64,000 nt of DNA from Opisthocomus hoazin (taxonomy: Eukaryota > Chordata > Aves > Opisthocomiformes > Opisthocomidae), in the NCBI RefSeq assembly GCF_030867145.1, contig NC_134442.1:7145001-7209000 (forward strand), in the 5' to 3' direction. The translations under genes were made by a program, and so were the position numbers. Positions 45,738 to 63,326 of this stretch are shown in pieces (the stretch's first letter is position 1; the number at the start of each line of letters is the position of its first letter). The notes under the pieces are model-generated. The model was given only the letters and a program-made list of their open reading frames with translations. It had not been told where the DNA came from and searched no databases.

Positions 45738-46177
45738 CTTATCAGCATCCACACCTTCCCGAGCTCACACTCCTTCTGTCTCCTCCTCTGGTGATATTTC
45801 CACATTTCTTCTCTCAGTCTAGGTTTCTCCTGGAGAAGAGAGGTTGTACAATATGTTGGAAATACCTGTGGTCGCGCCACCCCTACACAAAGAAAAACTT
45901 TTTCTTCACGATTCAGGAGCTTAGCCCAGACGTATCAAGCACATTACCCAGGACTAGGAGCCAGGAGATTCCAGAAGCTGAGTTTCAGCTCTAGAGAAGA
46001 GTTGTTTTGTGATCTGGGATGACCCCACCTTCCTCCATCACTTTCTCTGTTGGCCAAATGACCAGTGAAACGCCGGCCTGCCTGAGGTGAAGCTGAAGGA
46101 CTTGTTTCTCTTGGTAAGGGCTTGGGCTGGCAGAAGTCACTCTGTGCCTGCCAAACAAGTCCCTTTTGGGAACTCAC

Positions 46178-46336
46178 CTCTTGCAGTCGTGGAACCCCAG
46201 CCACTGACGTAGCAGCTTCTCAGCTGCGACACTCTCAGCCAGGCGTCGGGCACACAGCCAAGCTGCACGTAGTAGCCGCACTGGACAGGCTGGTCCAATT
46301 CCAGCAAGGCAATGTCGTTCCTGTTCGTGATGTTGT
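46178..46336 (-). pseudogene. Truncated acrosin exon 3, junction of units 4 and 5
   Basis: Same fragment; carries ACACAGCCAAG instead of ACACAGGCAAG, a variant shared only with the copy at 57136-57294. Confidence 0.9.
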
Positions 46337-46811
46337 CCCCAGAATGACCCCAGCTCTTCCTTCAGATATTGCTGAAGTCTGGCCACCTCTCACACCATTC
46401 CCCCTTAACTTCTGGTGACATCTGGCTCTTCCTCATGGCACTGTAACTCCTGCCAGCTTTCTTTCATCTTTCCATTTAGCAAAGGCTTCAACCAGGTCCT
46501 AATCATCATCCCCAGAGTTGTCTGCACGCCACATCATTAATTTGCGTCCTCTTTCTAGCCTCAATGTGCCAGTCTTCTTCATGCCACGGTGGCTCTGAGC
46601 ACGCTCCTGTCTGACCAGGCATGGTGCCAGCCCTGCTGAGCGACTCTTGCCCTTTGTGCCCTCCTTGACTGCCTGCAGCCTCATTTTGCCGGGCGTGGAA
46701 ATCCTTGCCTTGCGCACGAGAGTGAATTGGACTCAGGCACGGTTAACTGTGAAACCTGGCAACTTTATTCCAAGAACTAAGTCAGCTTCAGCATTTGTGT
46801 GCACTGGGAAG

Positions 46812-47215
46812 TGTTGCGGAGGAAGAACCGGACTCGACACGATGATCAATGTGATCACGTACAAGCCGTTTATTAGCCTCAGATAGCTCACTTTTATATT
46901 CCCCACTACATACGCGGCGATGCCCCATTGGTGATAATCAATTTAACTCACATAGTAACTCGATTATGATTGGTGTGCGTCACTAGCTCACGCGCAGTGC
47001 TCGTGGCCTTCTTGCAGGCGGCAAGTTCCTCTTCGGCATCTGGGAGTTGTTTGTCTCTGCATTCTTACTTCCTCATTCCAACCGCAGTTTGTCCTCTGGA
47101 TGCCCTTGCGGCCTTATGCTAAGGCTCTGCGGCCTTAGGCTAAGGCTTCATGGCCTTCTAGAGAAATGCTGGATTGCTCACATGTCCCCAGTCCTTTAAT
47201 GCTTCATCCTCCACA
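46812..47215 (-). mobile_element. Solo LTR in the 3' UTR of acrosin copy 5
   Basis: 404 bp with TG...CA ends on the minus strand, flanked by GGGAAG and GGGAGG, which fits a 6 bp target duplication with one later change; 6 bp is usual for alpharetrovirus/class II elements. On the minus strand it has a CCAAT box, a TATA-like AATATAAAAG and AATAAA (46869-46874) in the expected order. It belongs to a different family from the provirus at 39348-45737. Units 1-4 and 6 show the empty site. It has the same orientation as acrosin, so it could end its transcript. Confidence 0.82.
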
Positions 47216-47343
47216 GGGAGGAGAGCGGGCAGCACAGAGCAGGCCTTTGATGCCGAGGCTGCCTTTGGAGCAGCAGGCATTGCCCCAGAAGGAAATCATC
47301 ATGGTCCAGTGCAGCCTGCGCTGGTTCCTGTTGATCCTGCTCC

Positions 47344-49827
<2,484 letters not shown>

Positions 49828-49941
49828 GGCTGCCAGCGGCACGTGGCAGCTGCAAGAAGCGAGAGCTGGTGGCCAGCAGTGCAGCAGCCGACGTAGTGCC
49901 TGCAGCAGTCCCGCTGCCCAGGGAACCCTTGGCCCCGTGGC

Positions 49942-49949
49942 TGATGTCA
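49942..49949 (-). promoter_or_regulatory. CRE-like site upstream of acrosin copy 5
   Basis: TGACATCA on the minus strand, one base from the consensus TGACGTCA, about 115 bp upstream of the acrosin ATG. CREM/CREB sites of this kind are known to drive many spermatid genes. Candidate only; no TATA box is evident nearby. Confidence 0.35.
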
Positions 49950-50684
49950 CAGAGTGGCTGGTTCCGGGTGCTGGGCACGGTGGATTCTAGGGGGGGGCGG
50001 GCAACATGGAGGGTTCCGAGCAGGAGGGGAGGCAGAAGCTGGGCTCGGACACCCCCAGCAGACCCCCGCTGAATGCTCCGCTTGCGGGACGAGGCTCTGC
50101 AGACCTCGTGGCAGGCAGCAGCGCCTGCCTCCCAGTGCTGCCTGCTAACAGCTAGCCGGGAAAACCAAGTGTGGCACCATAGCCTCTTTGGGAAGTTCAC
50201 TGCCACCCCGCTCTGCGCAGCCGCTTGCCACCAGGTCCTTCCCAAAGAAACTGACACCGCAGAACGGAACTACTACAGGCAGTAGGCACCTGGTTGGGGG
50301 CTGAAGAGCCAATCTGCTTACAGCCGCGGCAGGCAAGCAGGGATGTGCAAGCCAAATCAACCAAGCATAGCCAAGCACTGCCATCCTGTCCTGCACAAAG
50401 CACAGCGAAACACAGATGGAGCACGCTCCACGCTGGCTCTGTCATTGCCAAGGGACGGGGTGGGGGTGGCGCTTGGTCATTCTCGAGTGTTTAGTTTTCT
50501 AAGGTATTTTGTTTTATAATATGTTGCATGTAGATTACTGTATGTAGAGTATGCATTGCTCTGTACAGTACGTATTGTGTAGTTTTTATTGTTTTGCAGC
50601 CATTGTGGGTATTGTGGGTATGGTAGGTATGGGACTGCGCTATACAGTTTATTATTGTCTGTATTATATTGTGCCCCGAACGGG

Positions 50685-51234
50685 ATGGACCTTTTCCAGA
50701 ACCACCCAATGCTCCTGCAGACCATGCAGCCCTGGGTCCAGCAGGAGCTGGAGCAGATCTTTGACAACAGGGGGTTGGAGTCAGCCATGGTGGAAGACAC
50801 CATCATGGCCATGTTGACCAAGATGCCCCCGACCCCGCTGCCTCCTGAGGAGGGTCTCTGCCTCCCCCGGCAGCCCTGCGAGATCCGGCACGGACGAGCT
50901 CCTCGGCACCTCATGCGCCGCTGTTGGTGGGCACCTGGCAGCTGCCCCGCTGCTCCCGCTGCCATCCCCACGGAGCAAGAAGAGCCCCAGGAGGAGCCTG
51001 GGGAGGCTGTGCCCAGGCCCTCCACTACCAGCTGGGGCAGGGAACGCCCCCGGGGGGCCACGGCCACCCCCAAAGAGGAGCACCAGCAGCTCTGAGGACT
51101 CTCCAGCCAACAAGAGGCCAGCACCACACCAGGGACCCTGGAGGGGCCCTCGCCAGACGGCCGAACCAGGACTGGGCCACCAGCTGCAGCACACGCTGGC
51201 CCTCAAGGGCTCCCAGATCCCATTAGCCAAATAA
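50685..51234 (+). CDS. TOPORS-like gene fragment, unit 5
   Basis: ATG frame of 136 codons to 51095 (LQTMQPW variant). Here it stands head-to-head with a complete acrosin gene: its ATG is about 860 bp from the acrosin ATG, and the 49828-50684 interval would have to hold both promoters. Confidence 0.45.
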
Positions 51235-51746
51235 AAGAATCGCATGCAAATGACAGAAAAAGTCTCAGTGTTACCAACAGCGCAGATGCCTTTGCTGTCC
51301 TCACCCTTTTTAGCTTTTCTTTTACAGGGAGGGGTGGGATGTGAACGCTGAGGGGTCCTTCTGCGCGTGCCAGGCACTATTTTGCTGTTCTCCCCCAAGG
51401 CAAGTGCTGCCCAGCTCCAGGCCTGCAGCTCTGCACTGGTCCCGGGGCAGATGTCTCCAGCCCGGGGGTCTCCAGGGCCAGCCCGTGCCCCATCGCTCAG
51501 CACCCCACGCCTGTCCCCCTCTTCCCGCACCCTCTGCCCCCACGTCTCGGGGCGCTGCTCCCCGACCAGCCTGCACTGCTGGGCGCAGCCTCGCGACGGT
51601 GGCACCCAAAACCCTGCTCCTGCACAGAGTCACGACGTGGTGCTGCTCTCTGCACCAGCCCAGGGTCGCACCCTGCCCCAGCAGAGCCCCAACAAGTGCA
51701 GCCAGGGGAAGCGCAGAGTCCTGGCCCTGGGGAGGTCACTACCAAT

Positions 51747-52580
51747 AGAGCTTTGGATCCTAAAAAGATGCTTTCTGCTCTGAAAGTGAGGGTTTAAACC
51801 CTAACAAGGGAACGGTGTGCCCTAAGAAAGTCTATGGCTAATAAAAGACAGCTTTGGACCCAAAAAAATGAGGATTTCCGCCCTGCAAATAAGGCTCTGG
51901 GATCTAAAATGGATGGAGAGTGTCTACAAATGACGCTTTGGGCCCTGCAAAGGAGGGGAACCTCTTGGTTCCTCTGTTGCCCCATAAAACGAAACACTCC
52001 AGTGCAGGCCTAGAGCTGTAAGAGGGGTTTGGCCCTAGAAGTGAGACTTTGGACTCTCCAAAAAAGAGTTTGGGCCTGAAGCATGGGGCATTGGGATGTG
52101 AAAATAAGGCTTTGGAAATGAAAATGAGATGCTGAACCCTCAAATCAGGACTTTTGCCCTCACATGATGTTTTGGTGCCAAAAGCTAGGGCTCTGTATGC
52201 TAAAAACAGGTCTTTGGAGCCTCCAAATGAGGCTTCGGTCATTAAACAAGTGAGGCTTTGTACCCAAAATGAGCAGTTTGGATGCTAAAATGAGGCTTTG
52301 GACCCTCCAGCTTGCCGACTGGATCCTCTAAATTAGGCTATGGATCCAGATAATGAGGCTTTGGTGCCATGAAAGGAGACTTTAGACCCTACAAATAAGG
52401 CTTTGGACTCTAAAAAGGAGCCCTTTGACACTCAGATCAGACTTTGGGCCTTCAAGAGAATGCTTTGGTCCCTTAAAAGGAGTCTGTGAATTGTAAAAGC
52501 GAAGCTTGCAACTTATCAATGAGGGTTTGACCCTGCAAAGGAGGGTTTGGACCCTAAAAAAAGGCTTTGTGCCCTCCAGA
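51747..52580. repeat. Degenerate ~21 bp repeat block A, unit 5
   Basis: Same block as 5497-6330. Confidence 0.85.
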
Positions 52581-53470
52581 TGGTGCTATCACCATCGACC
52601 TCTTGTAGGACAGAAAGAGGTCTTGTGAGGCAGCAGTTGCGTCCCACTGTGCAGGCTTTGAGCCAGCCCTGGGGACTCAGCTGACCAGCAGGTTGTCACT
52701 GGAGGACACTGGGGCTGCAAGGGTACGCATTTCCCAGCCATCACTTAGCTGCAGGGAGATCTGCTTTGACGGCCCCAGGCCAGAAGGACACGCACTGCAC
52801 AGGCGGGCATTCACAGAGGCGTCTCTTGGACTTGCCAGGGCAGGAATCACCGAGGGCAGAGGACAACAGCCCAAGAGCAGGGAAGTGCTGGCCTGTTTTT
52901 CAAGCCAAGGCGGCAAATTCACCTGCAGGGGCTCTCCTGAGCAGCGGCACAAGTGCCAGCTGGCTGAAAGCATGCACAGCTCGCTCAAGGGCTGGGCTGA
53001 GTGCTTCGTGCCCCACTAACGCAGGGCAAAAACAAAGCGTGCTCACCTCGCCTGAACGAGCGGCTGCAGAGCTGTCACTCCCCGGGTCCAGGCGGGATCT
53101 CCACGTGTGCCCTGGGACACCCACGGGTGCGTACGCTGGAGCCGCACACTTCCCATGCCTGGTGACGGAGGGCTCCACGCACGCCGGAGGAGCTGGAGAG
53201 CAGCAAGGCAGACGCTCAGTGCCCTCAGCACCAGGGCCGAGCCCTGCTCTCGCAGCAGGACGGGGCAGAGCCATCTCCCCGTTCCCCTGGGCAGCTGTCC
53301 CCAGCGCTCCACAGGAAAACTGCCAGGGCGGTGTGTTAGGGGTTGGAAGGGACCTCTGTGGGTCATCGCGTGGGCAGCGGTGTGCAGAGCAACGGCGGGC
53401 TGAGGGCAGCCGAGGCAGGAGAGCAGCCTTGCGCTCAGTGGGACCAGGCTGCTCTCTGCTCTGCCACCAA

Positions 53471-54349
53471 AGCTAAGACTTTGGAAAGTCAAAATGATGC
53501 TTTGGATGCTAGAAATATAGCTCTGGAGCCTAAAAAGAGGCTTTCTGCCTCCAAAATGAGAGTTAGGACCCTCAAAATGGAACTGTGGGCCCTAAAAGAA
53601 GGTTGTGAGTGATAAAAGACAGGTTTGGATCCCATAAACGAGGGCTTCAGCCCTGAAAATGGGGCTCTGGGCACTCCAAAGGATAGGCTAGATGCTACAA
53701 GGGACGCTTTAGACCCTGAAAAGGAGGGGAACGACTTGGTTCCTCCATGGCCTCCAGAAATGGAGATTTCGTCCCAAATAGAGGGCTCTGGGCACTTCCA
53801 GTGGAGGCTTTCAGGTGTAAAAGAGGGCTTGGGACCCTTCAAAGTAGAGTTTAGACCCGCCAAAGGATGGCTTGGGGCTTAAGAATGCAACATTGGGCCC
53901 TGAAAATGGGGCTTTGGAAATTACATTGAGGCATTGAACCCTGAACTTCTGATGGTTTTAAGCCCTGAAGTGATGCTTTGGGTTTGAAAATCAGGGCTTT
54001 GTACTGTTGAAATGGGATTTTAGACCCTCAGAATGAAGCTTGGGACATCAAACAAACAAGGCTTCTAAGTCTAAAGGAGCAGTTTTGATTCTACATGGAG
54101 GCTTTGGCTCCTGAAAAGCAGGGTTTTGAAGATAAAGATGAGGGTTGAGACCTCAAATGGAGACTTTGGACCCTATAAACAATGCTTTGGACTCTGAAAA
54201 GGAGGCTCTGCACCTTCAAAATGATGCTATGAGCCCTGGGTTTGGAACTTAGAAATGAGGGTTTGTACCCTAAAAAGGAGGCTTTGGGTCCTAAAAAGAA
54301 GGCATTAAAACCTACAATAAAAGTTTGGACACTAAAGATGAGTCCTGGA
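53471..54349. repeat. Degenerate ~21 bp repeat block B, unit 5
   Basis: Same block as 7221-8098. Confidence 0.85.
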
Positions 54350-55055
54350 GACCAAGCGCCACCCCCACCCCGTCCCTTGGCAATGACAGACTCACAGCTG
54401 AGGATGGTGGCCCTCTTGCAGGGGCGGGCGCTGGCGGCGGCGGGGCAGAGAGCGGTGCAGAGGAGGTGCAGGCGGCCTCGCTGTCGCAGCCCTCGTGGAG
54501 GCAAGGGCAGGTCTGGCCCCGTCTCAGCAGGGCGGGCAGCATCAGGAAGGAGATGATGTGCAGGAGCTGTGGGGATGGGGGAGAGCATCAGCCCTGGGAC
54601 GCCCCTGCTCCGGGGGGCAGACCCCAGCCCCACATCCCCCCCGTCCTCGCCACCTCAGGGCAGACGCTGGACGGCAGCCACGTCCTGCCCCTCCTCACCA
54701 CCCTGCAGGCTGCTGCGGGGTCGCTGGGGCTGCGCGGAGTGGATGTGGGGGAGCCGATGGCCCAGGGCAAGCATCACCCCCACCCAGCCTTGTCCACCCC
54801 ACCGCCACCCCGGCGGCCTCACCATCATGGAGACGGGGGGTTCCAGAACACGGGGACAGCTGGGGGGTGCAGAGGAGACAGAGAGGAGCGCTGCAAGGGG
54901 GGAGGAGGGGCCCTGGGCCTGGTCCAGGGGCTGCTCGGCCTCGGGGAAGGCCCCACAGGAGCCATGGTGAAGCTGGGCCTGGCTGCAATCGGGGCCCGCC
55001 TCCTTCCCATGTAGTCTTGGCCGGCAGAGGTCGGGAGGGCTGTCAGTCTCCTCCC

Positions 55056-55599
55056 CTGAGGTGCTGCTGCCTCTGATTGGCCCCCTTGTGGTCAGGCTGC
55101 TGGGTTACAGTGCCTGCCCTTCACCTGAGGGAATGACCTGCCATTGGCTGCCAGGGCTGTCACTCTGCCCAGATGCAATGCCCACCCGCCCCTGAGGTGC
55201 TGCTGCCTCTGATTGGACCCCAGGTGGTCAGGCTGCTGGGCTGCAGTGCCTGCCCTTCACCTGAAGTGATGACCTGCCATTGGCTGACAGTGCTGTCACT
55301 CTGCCCAGATGCAGTGCCCACCCTCCCCTGAGGTGACGCTGCCTCTGATTGGCCCCCTTGTGGTCAGGCTGCTGGGTTACAGTGCCTGCCCTTCACCTGA
55401 GGGAATGACCTGCCATTGGCTGCCAGGGCTGTCACTCTGCCCAGATGCAATGCCCACCCGCCCCTGAGGTGCTGCTGCCTCTGATTGGACCCCAGGTGGT
55501 CAGGCTGCTGGGCTGCAGTGCCTGCCCTTCACCTGAAGTGATGACCTGCCATTGGCTGACAGTGCTGTCACTCTGCCCAGATGCAGTGCCCACCCTCCC
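55056..55599. repeat. 136 bp VNTR, 4 monomers (unit 5)
   Basis: Monomers at 55056, 55192, 55328 and 55464; same dimer structure as unit 3. Confidence 0.92.
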
Positions 55600-57135
55600 C
55601 TGAGGTGCTGCTCTCCGCTATTGGCTGCCTGAGGGGCCGCTCTCCCCTCCGCCGGTGCCTGCCCTGCTCCCAGGCGATGTGGTGATGAACTCCACAGGGT
55701 GGGCTGGGTGCTCGCGGTGACCCTGTGGGCACGGCAGAGCAGGGAGCTTCGGCTGGGGAGGGAGCGGCAGCCATCGCCCCGTCCAACCGCCCGCCCTGCA
55801 GGGCTGGCCCGGCCTGACAGCAGAGCATGGAGGGCACTGCCCAAAGGGCTCCTGGGCACGGACAGGCCGGGGGCACCGACCGCCTCTCAGGCAGCCTGTC
55901 CCAGCGCCCGGCCGCCCTCTCGGTGCAGAAACGGATCCTTCAGCCCAGCTGAACCTGCCCTGACGCAGCTCTGAGCCGTTCCCACGCATCCTGTCCCTGG
56001 ACCCCAGCAGCAGAGCTCAGCACCTCCCTCTCACGTCCCCTCCTGGGGAAGCTGTGGAGAGCGGTGAAGTGGGACAGGGAAATACGCGGCTGTGGGCAAG
56101 AACAGACAGGTTGGGGCCCCAAAAATGAGGATTTTGGCCCTGAAAATGAGGCTTTGCAGGTGAGGACTCTGGACTGAGGCACAGGGAACCTTCCCCCGGC
56201 TCAGGGCAAGGCTGCGCCAGCCCAGAGCACGCAGGAGGTGGCCACCTCTGCACCGCGGCACGAGTGGCGACTCGCCGGCTTGGCAGGGCGCGGGGCCTTT
56301 CCATGCCCGGGGGTGTCTGGGGAGGGGGCAGGCTGCCTAAAGCGTCTCCCCTCCTCCTCCCCTCCAGGTCTCTGTGCTCCAGCGGGGCAGCTGGGGCTCT
56401 GCTGTAAGGACACCCGGGGTCAGCATGCGCTGTGCTGCCTTGGGCTGCTGGGAAGGGATGGCATTGGGATGCTCCCCGGGCAACCCTGCTTCCCCCGGGG
56501 GCTGCCATTTCCCTTTTTCCCACCCAGCTGCCAGGCAGCCATGCTGCTGTCGGAGGGGCAGGCTCTGCTCCAGGCCCCGGCTGGGGTGAGGCTGACACTG
56601 CCCTACCAAAGCCCTCCTGCTACACAGCTGTGGGATTCTGGGAGAAGGTGAGCACACAGGGTGTGTGCAAAGCAGTAACATTTGAGCACCTGCTTCTTGT
56701 CAGCATCCACACCTTCCCGAGCTCACACTCCTTCTGTCTCCTCCTCTGGTGATATTTCCACATTTCTTCTCTCAGTCTAGGTTTCTCCTGGAGAAGAGAG
56801 GTTGTACAATATGTTGGAAATACCTGTGGTCGCGCCACCCCTACACAAAGAAAAACTTTTTCTTCACGATTCAGGAGCTTAGCCCAGACGTATCAAGCAC
56901 ATTACCCAGGACTAGGAGCCAGGAGATTCCAGAAGCTGAGTTTCAGCTCTAGAGAAGAGTTGTTTTGTGATCTGGGATGACCCCACCTTCCTCCATCACT
57001 TTCTCTGTTGGCCAAATGACCAGTGAAACGCCGGCCTGCCTGAGGTGAAGCTGAAGGACTTGTTTCTCTTGGTAAGGGCTTGGGCTGGCAGAAGTCACTC
57101 TGTGCCTGCCAAACAAGTCCCTTTTGGGAACTCAC

Positions 57136-57294
57136 CTCTTGCAGTCGTGGAACCCCAGCCACTGACGTAGCAGCTTCTCAGCTGCGACACTCTCAGCGAG
57201 ACGTCGGGCACACAGCCAAGCTGCACGTAGTAGCCGCACTGGACAGGCTGGTCCAATTCCAGCAAGGCAATGTCGTTCCTGTTCGTGATGTTGT
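57136..57294 (-). pseudogene. Truncated acrosin exon 3, junction of units 5 and 6
   Basis: Same fragment, combining the variants otherwise seen separately at 30106-30264 and 46178-46336, a mosaic that suggests conversion or unequal exchange. Confidence 0.9.
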
Positions 57295-57891
57295 CCCCAG
57301 AATGACCCCAGCTCTTCCTTCAGATATTGCTGAAGTCTGGCCACCTCTCACACCATTCCCCCTTAACTTCTGGTGACATCTGGCTCTTCCTCATGGCACT
57401 GTAACTCCTGCCAGCTTTCTTTCATATTTCCAATTAGCAGATGCTTCAACCAGGTCCTAATCATCATCCCCAGAGTTGTCTGCATGCCACATCATTATTT
57501 TGCATCCTCTTTCTAGCCTCAATGTGCCAGTCTTCTTCATGCCATGGTGGCTCTGAGCACGCTCCTGTCTGACCAGGCATGGTGCCAGCCCTGCTGAGCG
57601 ACTCTTGCCCTTTGTGCCCTCCTTGACTGCCTGCAGCCTCATTTTGCCGGGCGTGGAAATGCTTGCCTTGCGCACGAGAGTGAATTGGACTCAGGCACGG
57701 TTAACTGTGAAACCTGGCAACTTTATTCCAAGAACTAAGTCAGCTTCAGCATTTGTGTGCACGGGGAGGAGAGCGGGCAGCACAGAGCAGGCCTTTGATG
57801 CCGAGGCTGCCTTTGGAGCAGCAGGCATTGCCCCAGAAGGAAATGATCATGGTCCAGTGCAGCCTGCGCTGGTTCCTGTTGATCCTGCTCC

Positions 57892-60374
<2,483 letters not shown>

Positions 60375-60488
60375 GGCTGCCAGCGGCACGTGGCAGCTGC
60401 AAGAAGCGAGAGCTGGTGGCCAGCAGTGCAGCAGCCGACGTAGTGCCTGCAGCAGTCCCGCTGCCCAGGGAACCCTTGGCCCCGTGGC

Positions 60489-60496
60489 TGATGTCA
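60489..60496 (-). promoter_or_regulatory. CRE-like site upstream of acrosin copy 6
   Basis: Same TGACATCA at the same distance from the ATG as in copy 5. It lies inside the 733 bp block that copies 1-4 have lost. Confidence 0.35.
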
Positions 60497-60990
60497 CAGA
60501 GTGGCTGGTTCCGGGTGCTGGGCACGGTGGATTCTAGGGGGGGGCGGGCAACATGGAGGGTTCCGAGCAGGAGGGGAGGCAGAAGCTGGGCTCGGACACC
60601 CCCAGCAGACCCCCGCTGAATGCTCTGCTTGCGGGACGAGGCTCTGCAGACCTCGTGGCAGGCAGCAGCGCCTGCCTCCCAGTGCTGCCTGCTAACAGCT
60701 AGCCGGGAAAACCAAGTGTGGCACCATAGCCTCTTTGGGAAGTTCACTGCCACCCCGCTCTGCGCAGCCGCTTGCCACCAGGTCCTTCCCAAAGAAACTG
60801 ACACCGCAGAACGGAACTACTACAGGCAGTAGGCACCTGGTTGGGGGCTGAAGAGCCAATCTGCTTACAGCCGCGGCAGGCAAGCAGGGATGGGCAAGCC
60901 AAATCAACCAAGCATAGCCAAGCACTGCCATCCTGTCCTGCACAAAGCACAGCGAAACACAGATGGAGCACGCTCCACGCTGGCTCTGTC

Positions 60991-62218
60991 TGCCACCGCA
61001 ACGCCCTCTGACAGGCTCCGTGTCCTTGCTGCCTACCAGCTACATTGCTCTTCTGGGCCAACACAGGTGCGGGCAGTCGCACTGCCTGCTATGCGTGGCC
61101 ACAGACGTGCAATTGGAAGCAGCATGGCTTCATAGGCACTAGAAGACGTCCCCAAACAAACCGCACTCCACGCTGCTTTGGTTTTCAAAAATTGACCTGA
61201 AGGTGGTGCCCGATATCTGCTTAGAGCAGGCAGAAGATGGCCTTGGAGAATGTAACTTGTCTTCTGTGGATACTCTGTGATGCCAGCAGCAGATTTTTGC
61301 AGGTGGTTAAGAGGGAATGGTGTGAGAGGTGGGCACACTTCAGCAATATGTGAAGGAAGAGCTGGGGTCATTCTGAGGAGAGCACTCTGGCAGAGACAGC
61401 TTTGCTTGTTTGGCTGAGCCCTGTCCCTAATCACCACAGCCCCCAAACAGGTAGTGCAGAGGGGACGTGCCTAGGTGGGAAGCAGCTCGGGGTATGCGTG
61501 GTCAAGCACCTCCAAGTCCTTCCTGACTCCAGCAGGTGGAGATGTGGCCGGTGGTTGGCAGGCCTGGTCCTCTTGTAAGGTCTGTGAATGCTGGGGCTGA
61601 TCAGTCAGGTAGGCTGCAGCCACATGCCACCCACGGGACTGAAAAGGTCTCTGTCCTCTTGCTCGAGAGCTAGGCCAGCTTCAGGTTCGCTAGTGCACTG
61701 CGCACGCACACAGCGCTCCCACCAGGAGCTGGCCCGAGACACTCGGTCTTTCCAACTGCGGGGTCCCTATGACCTGTGTTCCCTTCTGCCATCGCCAGCA
61801 GCCAGGCCGCTAGACCCACCCCTCTAGCAGGTACAGAGCGGGGCCACACAGAAAAGGATGTGGAATGGCTCTCAAGAAGAAGGTCGGACAGGCTGTGGGG
61901 AGTAGGGACAGGGTTCAGCCAAACAAGCAAACCAACCGGCACTTTGCTTATGCTCAAGCACGAGCTTCTTGAGCCCCCCTTCTCTCCATTTTCCACACTT
62001 ATTCATCCCCCTCGACTTCCTTGGCTCCTCACTTTCTCTGCCCTTGTCTCCTCCCAATCAAGGGACCTAGCCCCGCCTACTAGTCCCCCTTGCTCCCAGG
62101 TCTGTCACATCTGGGAACAGATTGGGTCTTTCAGGGGCTGTTAGCTAGGTCATCTTGGCCTTGCGTGGCATTACTGCAGTGGTTTCCTGGCTACAGCTGT
62201 CCCTGCCAGAGTCCTCTC
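60991..62218. other. Single-copy spacer between units 6 and 7
   Basis: 1.2 kb not found elsewhere in the window. I see no gene: the frames are short and unlike known families. It contains one arm of a 94 bp inverted repeat at 61307-61400; the other arm spans its right edge at 62196-62289. Confidence 0.7.
61307..61400 (-). repeat. 94 bp inverted repeat, left arm
   Basis: Reverse complement of 62196-62289 with about 8 mismatches in 94 (about 91% identity), separated by about 800 bp. Confidence 0.88.
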
Positions 62219-62289
62219 CCCAGAATGACCCCGGCTCTTCCTTCAGATATTGCTGAAGTCTGGCCACCTCTCACACCATTCCCCCTTAA
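62196..62289 (+). repeat. 94 bp inverted repeat, right arm
   Basis: Partner of 61307-61400. The first base shared by all array units (62219, equal to 1230) lies inside this arm. Confidence 0.88.
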
Positions 62290-62360
62290 CTTCTGGTGAC
62301 ATCTGGCTCATCCTCATGGCACTGTAACTCCTGCCAGCTTTCTTTCATCTTTCCATTTAG

Positions 62361-62464
62361 TGCAGCCTGCTGTAGGTGACCCTGCTTCGGCGGGGGGGTT
62401 GGACTAGATGACCCACAGAGGTCCCTTCCAACCCCTACTATTCTGTGATTCTGTGATTCTGTGA
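62361..62464 (+). mobile_element. CR1 LINE 3' end
   Basis: 5'-truncated CR1: GGTTGGACTAGATGACCCAC, then AGAGGTCCCTTCCAACCCCTA and a tail of ATTCTGTG octamers. It splits a stretch that is continuous in units 1-6 (CATTTAG/GCTTCAACC), so it is private to unit 7 in this window. Confidence 0.88.
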
Positions 62465-62794
62465 AAGGCTTCAACCAGGTCCTAATCATCATCCCCAGAG
62501 TTGTCTGCATGTCACATCATTATTTTGCATCCTCTTTCTAGCCTCAATGTGCCAGTCTTCTTCATGCCATGGTGGCTCTGAGCACGCTCCTGTCTGACCA
62601 GCCATGGTGTCAGCCCTGCTGAGCGACTCTTGCCCTTTGTGCCCTCCTTGACTGCCTGCAGCCTCATTTTGCCGGGCGTGGAAATCCTTGCCTTGCGCAC
62701 GAGAGTGAATTGGACTCAGGCACGGTTAACTGTGAAACCTGGCAACTTTATTCCAAGAACTAGGTCAGCTTCAGCATTTGTGTGCACTGGGAAG

Positions 62795-63198
62795 TGTTGC
62801 GGAGGAAGAACCGGACTCGACACGATGATCAATGTGATCACGTACAAGCCGTTTATTAGCCTCAGATAGCTCACTTTTATATTCCCCACTACATACGCGG
62901 CGATCCCCCATTGGTGATAATCAATTTAACTCACATAGTAACTCGATTATGATTGGTGTGCGTCACTAGCTCACGCGCACTGCTCGTGGCCTTCTTGCAG
63001 GCGGCAAGTTCCTCTTCGGCATCTGGGAGTTGTTTGTCTCTGCATTCTTACTTCCTCATTCCAACCGCAGTTTGTCCTCTGGATGCCCTTGCGGCCTTAT
63101 GCTAAGGCTCTGCGGCCTTAGGCTAAGGCTTCATGGCCTTCTAGAGAAATGCTGGATTGCTCACATGTCCCCAGTCCTTTAACGCTTCATCCTCCACA
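62795..63198 (-). mobile_element. Solo LTR in the 3' UTR of acrosin copy 7
   Basis: Same 404 bp LTR, same site and flanks as in copy 5; the two differ at about 3 positions. Confidence 0.82.
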
Positions 63199-63326
63199 GG
63201 GAGGAGAGCGGGCAGCACAGAGCAGGCCTTTGATGCCGAGGCTGCCTTTGGAGCAGCAGGCATTGCCCCAGAAGGAAATCATCATGGTCCAGTGCAGCCT
63301 GCGCTGGTTCCTGTTGATCCTGCTCC

